This document shows, one piece after another, positions 1-8,257 of a stretch of DNA of 64,000 nt. Below the pieces are notes generated by a model, which was given only the letters and a program-made list of their open reading frames with translations, made no database searches and was not told the origin of the DNA. The translations under genes and the position numbers were made by a program. The stretch comes from Prochlorococcus sp. AG-418-M08 (lineage in GTDB: Bacteria; Cyanobacteriota; Cyanobacteriia; PCC-6307; Cyanobiaceae), in NCBI GenBank assembly GCA_003213955.1, contig QCMG01000005.1, positions 1-64,000 on the forward strand. Direction: 5' to 3'. How positions within the stretch are numbered: the stretch's first letter is position 1; each line of letters begins with the position of its first letter.

Positions 1-39
1 AAAAGGCTGATGGAAGATTTTAATGATAATGAAAATTAA
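1..39 (+). CDS. possible C-terminal tail of a gene entering from the left edge (partial)
   Basis: The first reading frame is open from base 1 and ends in TAA at 37-39, giving a hydrophilic, acidic 12-residue tail (KRLMEDFNDNEN). It would converge on the HNH gene with a 12-bp gap, which fits the tight packing elsewhere in the window. Twelve codons cannot identify a family, and chance openness is quite possible. I assign no function. Confidence 0.3.
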   Translation, partial: KRLMEDFNDNEN

Positions 40-51
40 ATATATTTAGTG

Positions 52-558
52 CTAGGCAGCCAAACCGATTACATATTTACTCCATTCTTTGTGTTTACCA
101 GAGTCTATTTGTCTTGTCGCTTCAAAATTTAGATTGCTTAATGGCCGATAAGGCTTTCGTTTTAAAGGCATATTTGCTTCTTGAGGAGTTCTACTACCTT
201 TTTGTACATTACATCTAAGACATGCTGTTGTTACATTTTCCCAAGTATCAGTTCCACCTCTGCTTCTTGGTAAAACATGATCTATCGATAAATCACTACC
301 TCTGTGGTTACAATACTGACAAGAGTTATTGTCTCTAAGAAGTATATTTTTTCTTGTAAGGGCAACTTCTCTGAAGGGAACTTTGACGTAATAACGAAGT
401 CTAATAACTGTAGGAAGTTTTTGACCTGAATGTATTAAATATGATTGATCTTCTTCTAAACTTTCAGCTTTACCTTTAATCATTAAAATTACAGCTCTTC
501 GCCAAGAAGTTATATTTAAAGGTTCATAAGAAGCGTTTAAAACAAGAGTCTGGCTCAT
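52..558 (-). CDS. HNH endonuclease family protein
   Basis: A 168-residue protein with a zinc-finger-like HNH nuclease core. A CxxC pair (CQYC) precedes the DHVLPRSRGG segment, which supplies the metal-binding Asp-His, and a conserved Asn and second CxxC (CLRC) follow. This layout is typical of the small stand-alone HNH proteins conserved in nearly all cyanobacteria; their substrate is unknown. I start at the ATG at 558 (MSQTLVLNASYEPL), where family similarity usually begins. The frame stays open to 621, but those extra 21 residues look non-conserved and would leave only 6 bp to the divergent alr start. It is not inside an intron or intein, so a homing role has no support. Confidence 0.85.
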   Translation of the reverse strand: MSQTLVLNASYEPLNITSWRRAVILMIKGKAESLEEDQSYLIHSGQKLPTVIRLRYYVKVPFREVALTRKNILLRDNNSCQYCNHRGSDLSIDHVLPRSRGGTDTWENVTTACLRCNVQKGSRTPQEANMPLKRKPYRPLSNLNFEATRQIDSGKHKEWSKYVIGLAA

Positions 559-627
559 GCCAAAAAACAATTTACATGTCATGCTAGCGTTATATTTAAA
601 TAAGCGCATACATTTGCGCAAAGATAG

Positions 628-1827
628 ATGCAGATTTTCTTGAATAATCGAAAAAGCAATTTCGATAATAATTTAAAATTAGAAGGAGAAATTGATCCAA
701 CTCAAAGAGCTTGGATAGAAGTAAGTGGTAAAGCAATAGAGTCAAACGTTAGGAAATTAAGATCAAAATTAAAAAATAACTGTGAATTCATGGCTGTTGT
801 CAAGGCTGATGGATATGGACATGATGCCAAAGTTGTATCTGAAAATGCCATAAAAGGTGGTGCTTCTCAACTAGGGGTAGCGACATTAAAGGAGGGAATA
901 AAACTTCGTTCTTTCGGAATTAATGTTCCAATTCTTATTCTTGGTAATCTTTATGCAAAAAAAGATTTATTAACATGCTTTAGAAATGATTTGATGCCAA
1001 CTGTTAGCTCGATAAGGGAATGTTTGATTTGCAATAATATTGGAAAGAGTAATAATTTGAAATTTTCGTTACATCTAAAAGTTGATACTGGGATGTCAAG
1101 ATTGGGATTTGAATGTAATGAGTTTATTCAACAATTTAATAATATTAAATCTCTTGAAAATATTGCTATTAAGGGAATATATAGCCATCTTGCATGCGCA
1201 GATGAAAAGAATGCGTTGAATCCAAAAAGTAGCGCACAATTACAAAAAGATAAATTTCAAGATTTGTTGAAACTTATAAATATTGAAAATAAACAAAATA
1301 TTAAGATTCATATTGCAAATTCTGCTGGGATGATTCTTGGCAAAGATTTTCATTTTGATATGGTACGCGTTGGGTTGTCTATGTATGGCTATGAACCATT
1401 ATTAAAAAAAAATGAACAGTTGTTTCTTAAACCTGCTTTATTTTTAAAGGCTAGAGTAGCTTTTGTTCGAACAATAGATAAAGGTATTGGAGTAAGTTAT
1501 GGAAATAAATTTGTTAGTGATAGAAAAACAAAGTTAGCTGTCTTAAGTATTGGTTATGCTGATGGAATTATTAGAAATCTCTCTGGCAAAATAAATTTGA
1601 TTCATAATAAAAAACTATATCCTCAGGTTGGATCTATAACAATGGATCAAATGATGGTAGACATTACAAGTTCAGATGATATTAAAGTTGGTAGTACTAT
1701 GCTTCTATTAGGATCTGATGGAAATCAATCAATTTCTCCAATTGAATGGGCAGATAAATGTAATAGCATCACTTGGGAAATTCTTTGCTCTTTTAAAAAT
1801 AGGTTACCAAGAGTACAAGTTGACTAG
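628..1827 (+). CDS. alr: alanine racemase
   Basis: Interconverts L- and D-alanine with pyridoxal phosphate, supplying D-Ala for peptidoglycan; cytoplasmic. The 399-residue length fits the family. The PLP lysine is K59 in AVVKADGYGHDA and the second catalytic base is Tyr291 in VSYGN. The N-terminal TIM barrel runs to about residue 260 and the C-terminal beta domain follows, containing the SIGYADG motif. The first about 25 residues are hydrophilic and unlikely to be conserved, so a later start is possible. It is divergent from the HNH gene and followed after 61 bp by tRNA-Ser. Codon use matches its AT-rich neighbours. Confidence 0.95.
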   Translation: MQIFLNNRKSNFDNNLKLEGEIDPTQRAWIEVSGKAIESNVRKLRSKLKNNCEFMAVVKADGYGHDAKVVSENAIKGGASQLGVATLKEGIKLRSFGINVPILILGNLYAKKDLLTCFRNDLMPTVSSIRECLICNNIGKSNNLKFSLHLKVDTGMSRLGFECNEFIQQFNNIKSLENIAIKGIYSHLACADEKNALNPKSSAQLQKDKFQDLLKLINIENKQNIKIHIANSAGMILGKDFHFDMVRVGLSMYGYEPLLKKNEQLFLKPALFLKARVAFVRTIDKGIGVSYGNKFVSDRKTKLAVLSIGYADGIIRNLSGKINLIHNKKLYPQVGSITMDQMMVDITSSDDIKVGSTMLLLGSDGNQSISPIEWADKCNSITWEILCSFKNRLPRVQVD

Positions 1828-1888
1828 ACATTTCGATTAAATAAATAATTTTGAATGTTTGCCAAAATATTGATAATGTATAAGAACT

Positions 1889-1977
1889 GGAGAGGTGGCT
1901 GAGTGGTTGAAAGCGGCTCCCTGCTAAGGAGTTACAGGAGGTAACTTTTGTCGAGGGTTCGAATCCCTCCCTCTCCG
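1889..1977 (+). tRNA. tRNA-Ser(GCU)
   Basis: A class II tRNA of 89 nt. The acceptor arm pairs GGAGAGG (1889-1895) with CCTCTCC (1970-1976), and 1977 is the discriminator G. The anticodon loop CTGCTAA carries GCT at 1923-1925, reading AGC/AGU serine codons. The long variable arm around 1934-1950 is the serine hallmark, and the T loop is GGGTTCGAATCCC. The 3' CCA is not encoded. GATAAT at 1872-1877 is a plausible -10 element. Confidence 0.96.
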
Positions 1978-2085
1978 TCTGAATTTATATGAGCTAACTT
2001 CAAACTATCATGGCTACTTTAAGTATATTGGATTTTCATACTTACTTTTCAAACTTATTTAGTTGAAACAGATTACTTTATCTTT

Positions 2086-2739
2086 ATGACTAGCTTTTTT
2101 CTTGAGTGGTTTAAGGCTCTAGGCTTTCCTCGGTTTATTTTTATATTGACTCTGCTGGTCATTTTGGTTTGGTCTGGACCAAACTTAGAGATTCCTAACT
2201 CCGATTCACTTGACTATCTTCTGCTAGATAACATTCGTCGTTGGATTCCTGATTTGTTTGGACCTCCCTTAGTTTTTATTTATCAACTGAGCGGAACGCA
2301 ATATACTGCTGTATTGGTAATTTCCTTACTCTTTTATTTAATATTAAGGCGCTATTGGGCAGATTTTATATGTTTGTTTATCGGTACGGGAGGCATTCTA
2401 GGAATAATCGATCGCATCTTAAAACCATGGTTTGATAGACCCCGCCCAGATAATTCTTCTCTGCTGCTTAGCGGCGCAAGTTTTCCTAGTGGGCATGCTG
2501 CTGGATCTATGGTTTTTTATTTCATGAGTTGTACCCTTTTGGCAACTCACTACCCACGGCTACGTTTACCATTATTTGTGCTTTCTAGCCTATGGGTTTC
2601 TCTTATATGGTTGAGTACTCTATATTGCAGAGCTCATTGGCCAAGTGATATTCTTGCTGGTGCTTCAGTAGGTTTTGCATGGTTAAGCATTTGCCTAGCT
2701 GTTCTTAAGGTATGGGAAAGACATAAACTTTTGACTTAA
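2086..2739 (+). CDS. PAP2 superfamily membrane phosphatase
   Basis: A 217-residue integral membrane protein with several hydrophobic segments, belonging to the type 2 phosphatidic acid phosphatase superfamily. Such enzymes dephosphorylate lipid phosphates such as phosphatidate or undecaprenyl pyrophosphate. Signature C1 (KxxxxxxRP) is K113-P121, C2 is PSGH at 134-137, and C3 ends in H184 and D188. The usual Arg of C3 (SRxxxxxH) appears to be Thr178, a notable change in a phosphate-binding position. The gene is visibly richer in G+C than its neighbours, with CGG, CGC and CTG codons, suggesting a different history. Substrate cannot be assigned. It sits alone between tRNA-Ser and a convergent HAD gene. 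Confidence 0.85.
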   Translation: MTSFFLEWFKALGFPRFIFILTLLVILVWSGPNLEIPNSDSLDYLLLDNIRRWIPDLFGPPLVFIYQLSGTQYTAVLVISLLFYLILRRYWADFICLFIGTGGILGIIDRILKPWFDRPRPDNSSLLLSGASFPSGHAAGSMVFYFMSCTLLATHYPRLRLPLFVLSSLWVSLIWLSTLYCRAHWPSDILAGASVGFAWLSICLAVLKVWERHKLLT

Positions 2740-2761
2740 ACGCAATGCTGATTATATAACT

Positions 2762-2782
2762 AACTTTTCATCATTAAAAGTT
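2762..2782. repeat. small inverted repeat after the PAP2 gene
   Basis: AACTTTT (2762-2768) and AAAAGTT (2776-2782) can form a 7-bp stem with a 7-nt loop, 22 bp beyond the PAP2 stop. There is no T-run after it, so it is at best a weak terminator or mRNA 3' end signal between convergent genes. Confidence 0.3.
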
Positions 2783-2875
2783 GATAAAAATATCTTTAAT
2801 CCAAAAAACGATATATAAGAAATTCGGAGATAGTAATTTTCTCCCTCCCCTCCCAAAAATTTATCTTTTTAAATT

Positions 2876-3664
2876 TTATAATAATTCAAAGTTAATGTTT
2901 ATAAGATCATTTACTGAATGCAAAATTAAATCAGCACCTACTTCTTCTAATTTGGATTCATATAAATCACGTTCTTTTTTACGGCCTTTCAAATGAAGAT
3001 GCGGTGGGGCTACACCTATGCTTATGAATTTTTGACTTGGAATTTTTTTTCTTGCATTTAAAACTGTTTGAACATCAGCGATAGTATCGCCAATATAAGC
3101 AATAGGTAAATTTGAAGAGCCAAGTTTATTCTTTGACAACTTTTTGGCTAAGTAAATAAAACCATCTGGATTTGGTTTGTCAGGGGCATCACCCATAGCT
3201 ATTAGAGGAGGGAATTTTAATTTAAGCCTTTTTTCTAAAACATATTTTGCTGAAACAGATTCAGCCCCACTTACAAAACCCCAAATAATTCCATTTGCAT
3301 TCAATAGATTGAAAAATTCCTCTTTAACCAATAATTCCTCATTATTTATGAATCCTTTCCAATCCTCACTATCTCCATTAGGATTCCCTCCAAAGTAAAA
3401 ACCTTCAAAACATTTAACTATATTTCTTCGTGAGGGTACCTTGATAGTTAAATTTTTCTTTTTAATGTATCTATTAATTAACTCTAAACTTAAATCCCAA
3501 TCATTATTCCAGATGCCTTCATTTTTTGCATTATCAATATCTTGATAACTAGGCTCCCAACCACAAAATTCAAAGACTGTTTTTTTTAGCGAGAGTCTGT
3601 AACTATTTTCTACGCTGCGTATAACCCCATCAATATCAAATAAAATTACACCATTATTTTTCAA
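2876..3664 (-). CDS. HAD superfamily hydrolase (subfamily IA type)
   Basis: A 262-residue soluble protein with haloacid dehalogenase motifs. Motif I is FDIDGV with nucleophile Asp10 and acid/base Asp12. A motif II-like VSGA segment and a C-terminal GDTIADV acidic motif IV place it among phosphatases or phosphoglycolate-phosphatase-like enzymes. It resembles the cyanobacterial HAD-IA group known only as a hypothetical family (TIGR01548-like, from memory). The substrate is unknown. Translation begins at TTG (3662-3664), since no in-frame ATG precedes the conserved FDIDGV core. It runs convergent to the PAP2 gene and head-to-tail behind cobJ. Confidence 0.8.
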   Translation of the reverse strand: MKNNGVILFDIDGVIRSVENSYRLSLKKTVFEFCGWEPSYQDIDNAKNEGIWNNDWDLSLELINRYIKKKNLTIKVPSRRNIVKCFEGFYFGGNPNGDSEDWKGFINNEELLVKEEFFNLLNANGIIWGFVSGAESVSAKYVLEKRLKLKFPPLIAMGDAPDKPNPDGFIYLAKKLSKNKLGSSNLPIAYIGDTIADVQTVLNARKKIPSQKFISIGVAPPHLHLKGRKKERDLYESKLEEVGADLILHSVNDLININFELL

Positions 3665-3769
3665 GGGATTAATCTCAATACAATATTTATTAAAGATTAA
3701 TATTCTCTTACAAAAAAAGCAAAGGCAAAATGTTTAATGATAATCATAAGATATAGTTTTAAATTTCTT

Positions 3770-5584
3770 TCATAAATATCCCCTTGGAGTTAAAAATATT
3801 TCATCAACTAAAGTAGTTTTGGAATTTCCAATGATAATTATTGAAAGCATATCTATATCTTCAAAAGGGATGCTATCTAAATTAAAAAAGCTTTTGGATT
3901 GATTTTGCCTTCCAACTTGCCTACCTACTAAAACTGGAGTGTTTCCAGATCTATATCCTAAACATAAATCAATGGCTTTTTTTAATTGCCATTTTCTTTC
4001 AAGGGATTGTGGATTGAATATGGTTATTACAAAGTCTCCTAATAAAGCACCTGCAATTCTTTTTTCAATAGATTCCCAAGGGGTTAATTTATCACTCAAG
4101 CTGATTGAACAGAAGTCGTTCATTAATGGTGCCCCACCCAGTGCAGCTGCTAACTGCATGCTACTGATTCCTGGATGAACTTCAAATGAGGGCCTAAATT
4201 CTTTATTAATTTTTTGAATTAATTCTAAAAGTAGACCGGCCATTCCATAAAAACCCGACTCACCAGATGATATAAGTGCTACTTTGATGCCTTCTTCAGC
4301 AAGTTTTATAGCTTTCTCACATCTCTCTCTCTCTTCAGTAAGATTGCTTTCAATTAAGACCTGATCTTTTCTTTTTAGAGGTTTAATTAGATCCAAATAC
4401 ATTTTGTATCCTATCCAAATAGAACATCTTGATAAAGTTTTTCTTGCATCATTTGTTAAGTAAGAAATATCTCCTGGCCCACTACCCACAATATGAATTT
4501 CACCTGTTAATGGGGAATATTGATTTTTAGATTGAGCTATTGCAAAAGTAACTGCGCCAGATGAACTTTTTGAAGAATTAAGACTTTTAAAAATCTTCTT
4601 TTCTTTCAATAGTTTTGAACCTTCTCCCGCAGCCAGAATACAAGCTGCCTCAGCTACTGAAGGGGTACCAATCTCATTTAGTACTACATTTGATGGATTA
4701 GGTACATTGATTCTGGAAAGCTCTTCAGTTGTAAAATATTTTATAGGCCAATTATTTTCTTTGGAGATCTTTAAAATCGCCTGCTCATCTTTTTTTAAAT
4801 CAACACTTGCAAAACCAGCAATTGATAATGGAGATAAATTATTAGATGCTAAAAAATTTTGTAATGAGTCTTCAATTAATTCTTTACTAGTGTTTCTTTC
4901 ACAACCCAAACCGATCCATAAAGTGGGTGGATGCCAAGTATTTTTTTGATCATTAAATTCACTTATATGAAAAATTGAATCCTTTTGCTTAGCATCGTTA
5001 TTCCATATTTGATTAATAGTTGTTCCTGCTTCAGAGTTTTTCCATAAATTATTGCCCGATAGTTGACTACAAAAAATGTCTTTATTATTAGATTGTTTTA
5101 TTACTAGTTTTGACCAGTCCTTTACATCTCCTGATCTTTTCCAAGCCCATTGATATCCAAATGAATCAACATTTAGAATATTCCGCTCAACTGAATTATT
5201 AGTTTCTATTATTTCCCCTCCAAATAAATTACTGATTTGAAATGCAATATTTTGAACATTAGATTGATGTAAGCCAATTATAGGGACAATTTTTAATCCC
5301 TTTTTATCAATAACAATCACCCCAGGGTCTTTATCTTTGAAAGTTAATAAAGAGTTGATAAGTCTTATTGAGGCGCCTATTGAGCCAACAAATATAATTA
5401 AATCCACTTTGTCCCACTTTTCTCTAAGAATTTGTTTAGGTTTAAAAACCTCAATAGAGTCTTTTATTTTTTTATCTTCCTTAAATGAACTTCCTATGAA
5501 AATCTCATTAATAAATTCAGTTTTTTTTAGTCTTTTTAAAATCTCTTTCGATCTATCAGAAAAACCTATTGCAATACCTTTCAA
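3770..5584 (-). CDS. cobJ: fused CbiG-CobJ: cobalt-precorrin-5A hydrolase / precorrin-3B C17-methyltransferase
   Basis: A 604-residue fusion acting in corrin ring synthesis. Residues 1 to about 355 are CbiG-like, opening the lactone of precorrin-5A. Residues from about 360 onward form a tetrapyrrole methylase: EIHIVGSGPGDISYLT is the SAM-binding start and LISSGESGFYGMAG the conserved central loop. The same fusion is usual in cyanobacteria, and picocyanobacteria make pseudocobalamin. The start is TTG at 5582-5584, because MKGIAIGFSDRS matches the expected beginning of CbiG and no ATG is nearer. It diverges from psaA across a 341-bp gap. The B12-type radical SAM gene at 32502-34121 would be one consumer of its product. 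Confidence 0.92.
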   Translation of the reverse strand: MKGIAIGFSDRSKEILKRLKKTEFINEIFIGSSFKEDKKIKDSIEVFKPKQILREKWDKVDLIIFVGSIGASIRLINSLLTFKDKDPGVIVIDKKGLKIVPIIGLHQSNVQNIAFQISNLFGGEIIETNNSVERNILNVDSFGYQWAWKRSGDVKDWSKLVIKQSNNKDIFCSQLSGNNLWKNSEAGTTINQIWNNDAKQKDSIFHISEFNDQKNTWHPPTLWIGLGCERNTSKELIEDSLQNFLASNNLSPLSIAGFASVDLKKDEQAILKISKENNWPIKYFTTEELSRINVPNPSNVVLNEIGTPSVAEAACILAAGEGSKLLKEKKIFKSLNSSKSSSGAVTFAIAQSKNQYSPLTGEIHIVGSGPGDISYLTNDARKTLSRCSIWIGYKMYLDLIKPLKRKDQVLIESNLTEERERCEKAIKLAEEGIKVALISSGESGFYGMAGLLLELIQKINKEFRPSFEVHPGISSMQLAAALGGAPLMNDFCSISLSDKLTPWESIEKRIAGALLGDFVITIFNPQSLERKWQLKKAIDLCLGYRSGNTPVLVGRQVGRQNQSKSFFNLDSIPFEDIDMLSIIIIGNSKTTLVDEIFLTPRGYL

Positions 5585-5744
5585 TTTCAGAAGTTCTGTT
5601 TAATATCAATTTAAAACTATATCTTGAAGTAGTAATTAAAAAATTGAGAATTGAAATATAAAATAAATTTAAAGATTTATTTCTATTAGATGGGTATATA
5701 TACTTAAAACCCAGTTATATTAATAGATTTAACAGAAATATTGA

Positions 5745-5776
5745 AAAGTAACAAACAGTGAAACATTTGTTACTTT
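5745..5776. repeat. perfect 11-bp inverted repeat upstream of psaA
   Basis: AAAGTAACAAA (5745-5755) and TTTGTTACTTT (5766-5776) are exact reverse complements separated by 10 nt, ending about 150 bp before the psaA start. The GTTAC core loosely resembles half of an HLR1/RpaB-type light-response element, but spacing and orientation do not match the direct-repeat consensus. A protein operator or an RNA hairpin are both possible. Confidence 0.55.
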
Positions 5777-5850
5777 CTCACATGATCAAAGAATCCTTCA
5801 CCTATTATTTTTGGTAACGCAAATCTTAAGTTTTGATTGCTTCGTTCATT

Positions 5851-5880
5851 AAAAGTCTACTATTAATAAAGTAGGCTTTT
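5851..5880 (+). promoter_or_regulatory. hairpin in the psaA leader
   Basis: AAAAGTCTAC (5851-5860) pairs with GTAGGCTTTT (5871-5880) over 10 bp including one G-U pair, leaving a 10-nt AT loop. It ends 45 bp before the psaA ATG and would lie in the 5' untranslated region if TATTAT at 5803 is the -10. It could stabilise the abundant psaAB mRNA or act in light-dependent control; this is inferred. Confidence 0.45.
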
Positions 5881-5925
5881 AGGTTTGATAAATCTACTTA
5901 AAGACTAATTACTTAGAGGTGCTAG

Positions 5926-8229
5926 ATGACCATCAGCCCACCAGAAAGTGGAGAAAAAGACAAGAAGATTTTGGAATCGCCTGTAAAGGCTGATCCAAGA
6001 CCGATTGACTTCGCCAAATTAGACAAACCAGGTTTCTGGTCTAGCAAATTGTCTAAAGGTCCAAAGACCACTACATGGATTTGGAATTTGCATGCAGATG
6101 CTCACGATTTTGATGTTCATACTGGAGATGCAGAAGAAGCGACAAGAAAAATTTTCTCAGCACATTTTGGACATCTTGCTGTCATATTTATTTGGATGAG
6201 TGCTGCATTTTTCCATGGTGCGAGATTCTCAAACTATTCAGGATGGTTGGCTGATCCTACTCACGTAAAACCAGGGGCTCAACAAGTTTGGGCAGTGGTT
6301 GGACAAGAGATGCTAAATGGTGATCTGGGAGCAAACTATAATGGCATTCAAATAAGTTCTGGAATATTCCACATGTGGCGAGCATGGGGAATTACAAATG
6401 AGAGTGAATTAATGGCATTAGCTATAGGAGCAGTTGTAATGGCTGCTCTTATGCTTCATGCCGGTATCTTCCATTATCATAAAGCCGCTCCAAAAATGGA
6501 ATGGTTCCAAGATATAGAGTCAATGCTAAATCATCATATTGCTGGTTTAGTTGGTCTTGGATCTCTCGCTTGGGCAGGACATTGTATTCATATTGGTGCT
6601 CCTACAGCTGCACTTTTAGATGCAATTGATGCAGGTTCACCTCTAATTATTAATGGTAAAGAGATTGCATCAATTGCTGATATGCCAATGCCTCATCAAT
6701 TATGTGATCCACAAATTATCGGTCAAATTTTCCCAGGATTAGCTAGTGGTACTGGAAATTTCTTTAGTCTAAATTGGCTTGCTTTTTCTGATTTTTTAAC
6801 TTTCAAAGGTGGCTTGAATCCTGTTACTGGAAGTTTATGGATGACTGATGTTTCTCATCATCATTTAGCTTTTGGAGTAATAGCAATAATTGGTGGTCAT
6901 ATGTATAGAACTAACTATGGTATTGGTCATAGTATGAAAGAAATATTAGAGGCACATCAAGGAGATCCAATTTTATTCCCTGCTCCTAAAGGTCATCAAG
7001 GACTTTTTGAATTTATGGCAGAAAGTAGACATGCACAGCTCTCTGTTAACTTAGCGATGCTGGGCTCTCTTAGCATCTTAATATCTCACCATATGTATGC
7101 GATGCCTCCTTATCCATACATAGCGACTGATTACATGACCGTTCTAGGTTTATTTACACATCATATGTGGATTGGGGGATTATTTATAGTTGGTGCTGGA
7201 GCTCATGCTGGTATAGCGATGGTTAGAGATTATGATCCTGCAAAACACATTGATAATGTTTTAGACAGAATTTTAAAAGCCAGAGATGCATTGATCAGTC
7301 ATCTTAATTGGGTATGTATGTGGTTAGGTTTCCATAGTTTTGGACTATATATACACAACGACACAATGAGAGCTTTAGGAAGACCTCAAGATATGTTTAG
7401 TGATTCTGCAATTCAACTTCAACCAATATTCGCTCAATGGGTCCAAAGTGTTCAAGCTTCGGCTGTTGGAACTTCTCTATTAGCAGGTACAGCAGAAGCT
7501 TTACCTCATAAAGCTATAAGTGAAGTATTTAACGGTAGTTTAGTTGAAGTAGGCGGCAAGGTTGCTATAGCTCCAATTCCACTAGGGACTGCTGATTTGA
7601 TGATTCATCACATACATGCATTCCAAATTCATGTAACAGTTTTGATCCTACTTAAAGGTGTACTTTACGCAAGAAACTCAAGATTAATCCCTGATAAAGC
7701 CTCACTTGGCTTTAGATTCCCATGTGATGGACCAGGTAGAGGAGGTACATGTCAAGTCTCTTCTTGGGACCATGTGTTCTTAGCTCTTTTCTGGATGTAC
7801 AACTGTCTATCAATTGTTATTTTCCATTTTTCTTGGAAGATGCAAAGTGATGTATGGGGATTAACAGGAGGTAACTTTGCTCAAAGTGCTATTACTATCA
7901 ACGGATGGTTAAGAGACTTCTTATGGGCACAAGCAGCACAGGTCTTGACAAGTTATGGTCAAGCAATAAGTATGTACGGTTTAATGTTCTTAGGTGCACA
8001 CTTCATCTGGGCATTTAGCTTAATGTTCCTATTTAGTGGAAGAGGTTATTGGCAAGAACTATTTGAATCAATTGTTTGGGCACATAACAAATTAAAAGTT
8101 GCTCCAACAATTCAGCCAAGAGCTCTTTCAATTACTCAAGGTCGTGCAGTTGGTGTGACCCACTTCTTAGTCGGTGGTATTGCTACTACTTGGGCATTCT
8201 TCCATGCTCGCCTATTCGGGATTGGCTAA
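5926..8229 (+). CDS. psaA: photosystem I P700 apoprotein A1
   Basis: A 767-residue, multi-helix thylakoid protein that with PsaB binds P700, most core chlorophylls, phylloquinones and the Fx cluster. Length and sequence are typical. The Fx ligands are C600 and C609 in [13 protein letters not shown], and many His residues in helices can bind chlorophyll. A Shine-Dalgarno GAGG sits six bases before the ATG. psaB follows after 28 bp, so the pair is almost certainly cotranscribed. Its G+C is somewhat above that of the flanks, as usual for highly expressed, constrained genes. Confidence 0.99.
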   Translation: MTISPPESGEKDKKILESPVKADPRPIDFAKLDKPGFWSSKLSKGPKTTTWIWNLHADAHDFDVHTGDAEEATRKIFSAHFGHLAVIFIWMSAAFFHGARFSNYSGWLADPTHVKPGAQQVWAVVGQEMLNGDLGANYNGIQISSGIFHMWRAWGITNESELMALAIGAVVMAALMLHAGIFHYHKAAPKMEWFQDIESMLNHHIAGLVGLGSLAWAGHCIHIGAPTAALLDAIDAGSPLIINGKEIASIADMPMPHQLCDPQIIGQIFPGLASGTGNFFSLNWLAFSDFLTFKGGLNPVTGSLWMTDVSHHHLAFGVIAIIGGHMYRTNYGIGHSMKEILEAHQGDPILFPAPKGHQGLFEFMAESRHAQLSVNLAMLGSLSILISHHMYAMPPYPYIATDYMTVLGLFTHHMWIGGLFIVGAGAHAGIAMVRDYDPAKHIDNVLDRILKARDALISHLNWVCMWLGFHSFGLYIHNDTMRALGRPQDMFSDSAIQLQPIFAQWVQSVQASAVGTSLLAGTAEALPHKAISEVFNGSLVEVGGKVAIAPIPLGTADLMIHHIHAFQIHVTVLILLKGVLYARNSRLIPDKASLGFRFPCDGPGRGGTCQVSSWDHVFLALFWMYNCLSIVIFHFSWKMQSDVWGLTGGNFAQSAITINGWLRDFLWAQAAQVLTSYGQAISMYGLMFLGAHFIWAFSLMFLFSGRGYWQELFESIVWAHNKLKVAPTIQPRALSITQGRAVGVTHFLVGGIATTWAFFHARLFGIG

Positions 8230-8257
8230 ATAACCTGAACTTCTCCTTTTTAATACT

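Larger units (their letters stand above)
5585..5925. promoter_or_regulatory. psaA/cobJ divergent intergenic region with three inverted repeats
   Basis: This is the longest gene-free interval here. It holds a weak inverted repeat (TGGGT 5691-5695 / ACCCA 5709-5713), a strong 11-bp inverted repeat (5745-5776) and a leader hairpin (5851-5880). TATTAT at 5803-5808 is a plausible psaA -10; I see no convincing -35. A Shine-Dalgarno GAGG at 5916-5919 lies six bases before the psaA ATG. No coding sequence or RNA gene is evident. Confidence 0.5.

Noticed and set aside
52-558. HNH gene as homing endonuclease or intein part
   Set aside because: It is a free-standing gene of ordinary composition with no interrupted host gene or splicing motifs.
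2781-2996. Small plus-strand frame overlapping the HAD gene end
   Set aside because: Overlaps the conserved HAD C-terminus, has no ribosome site and no recognisable motif.
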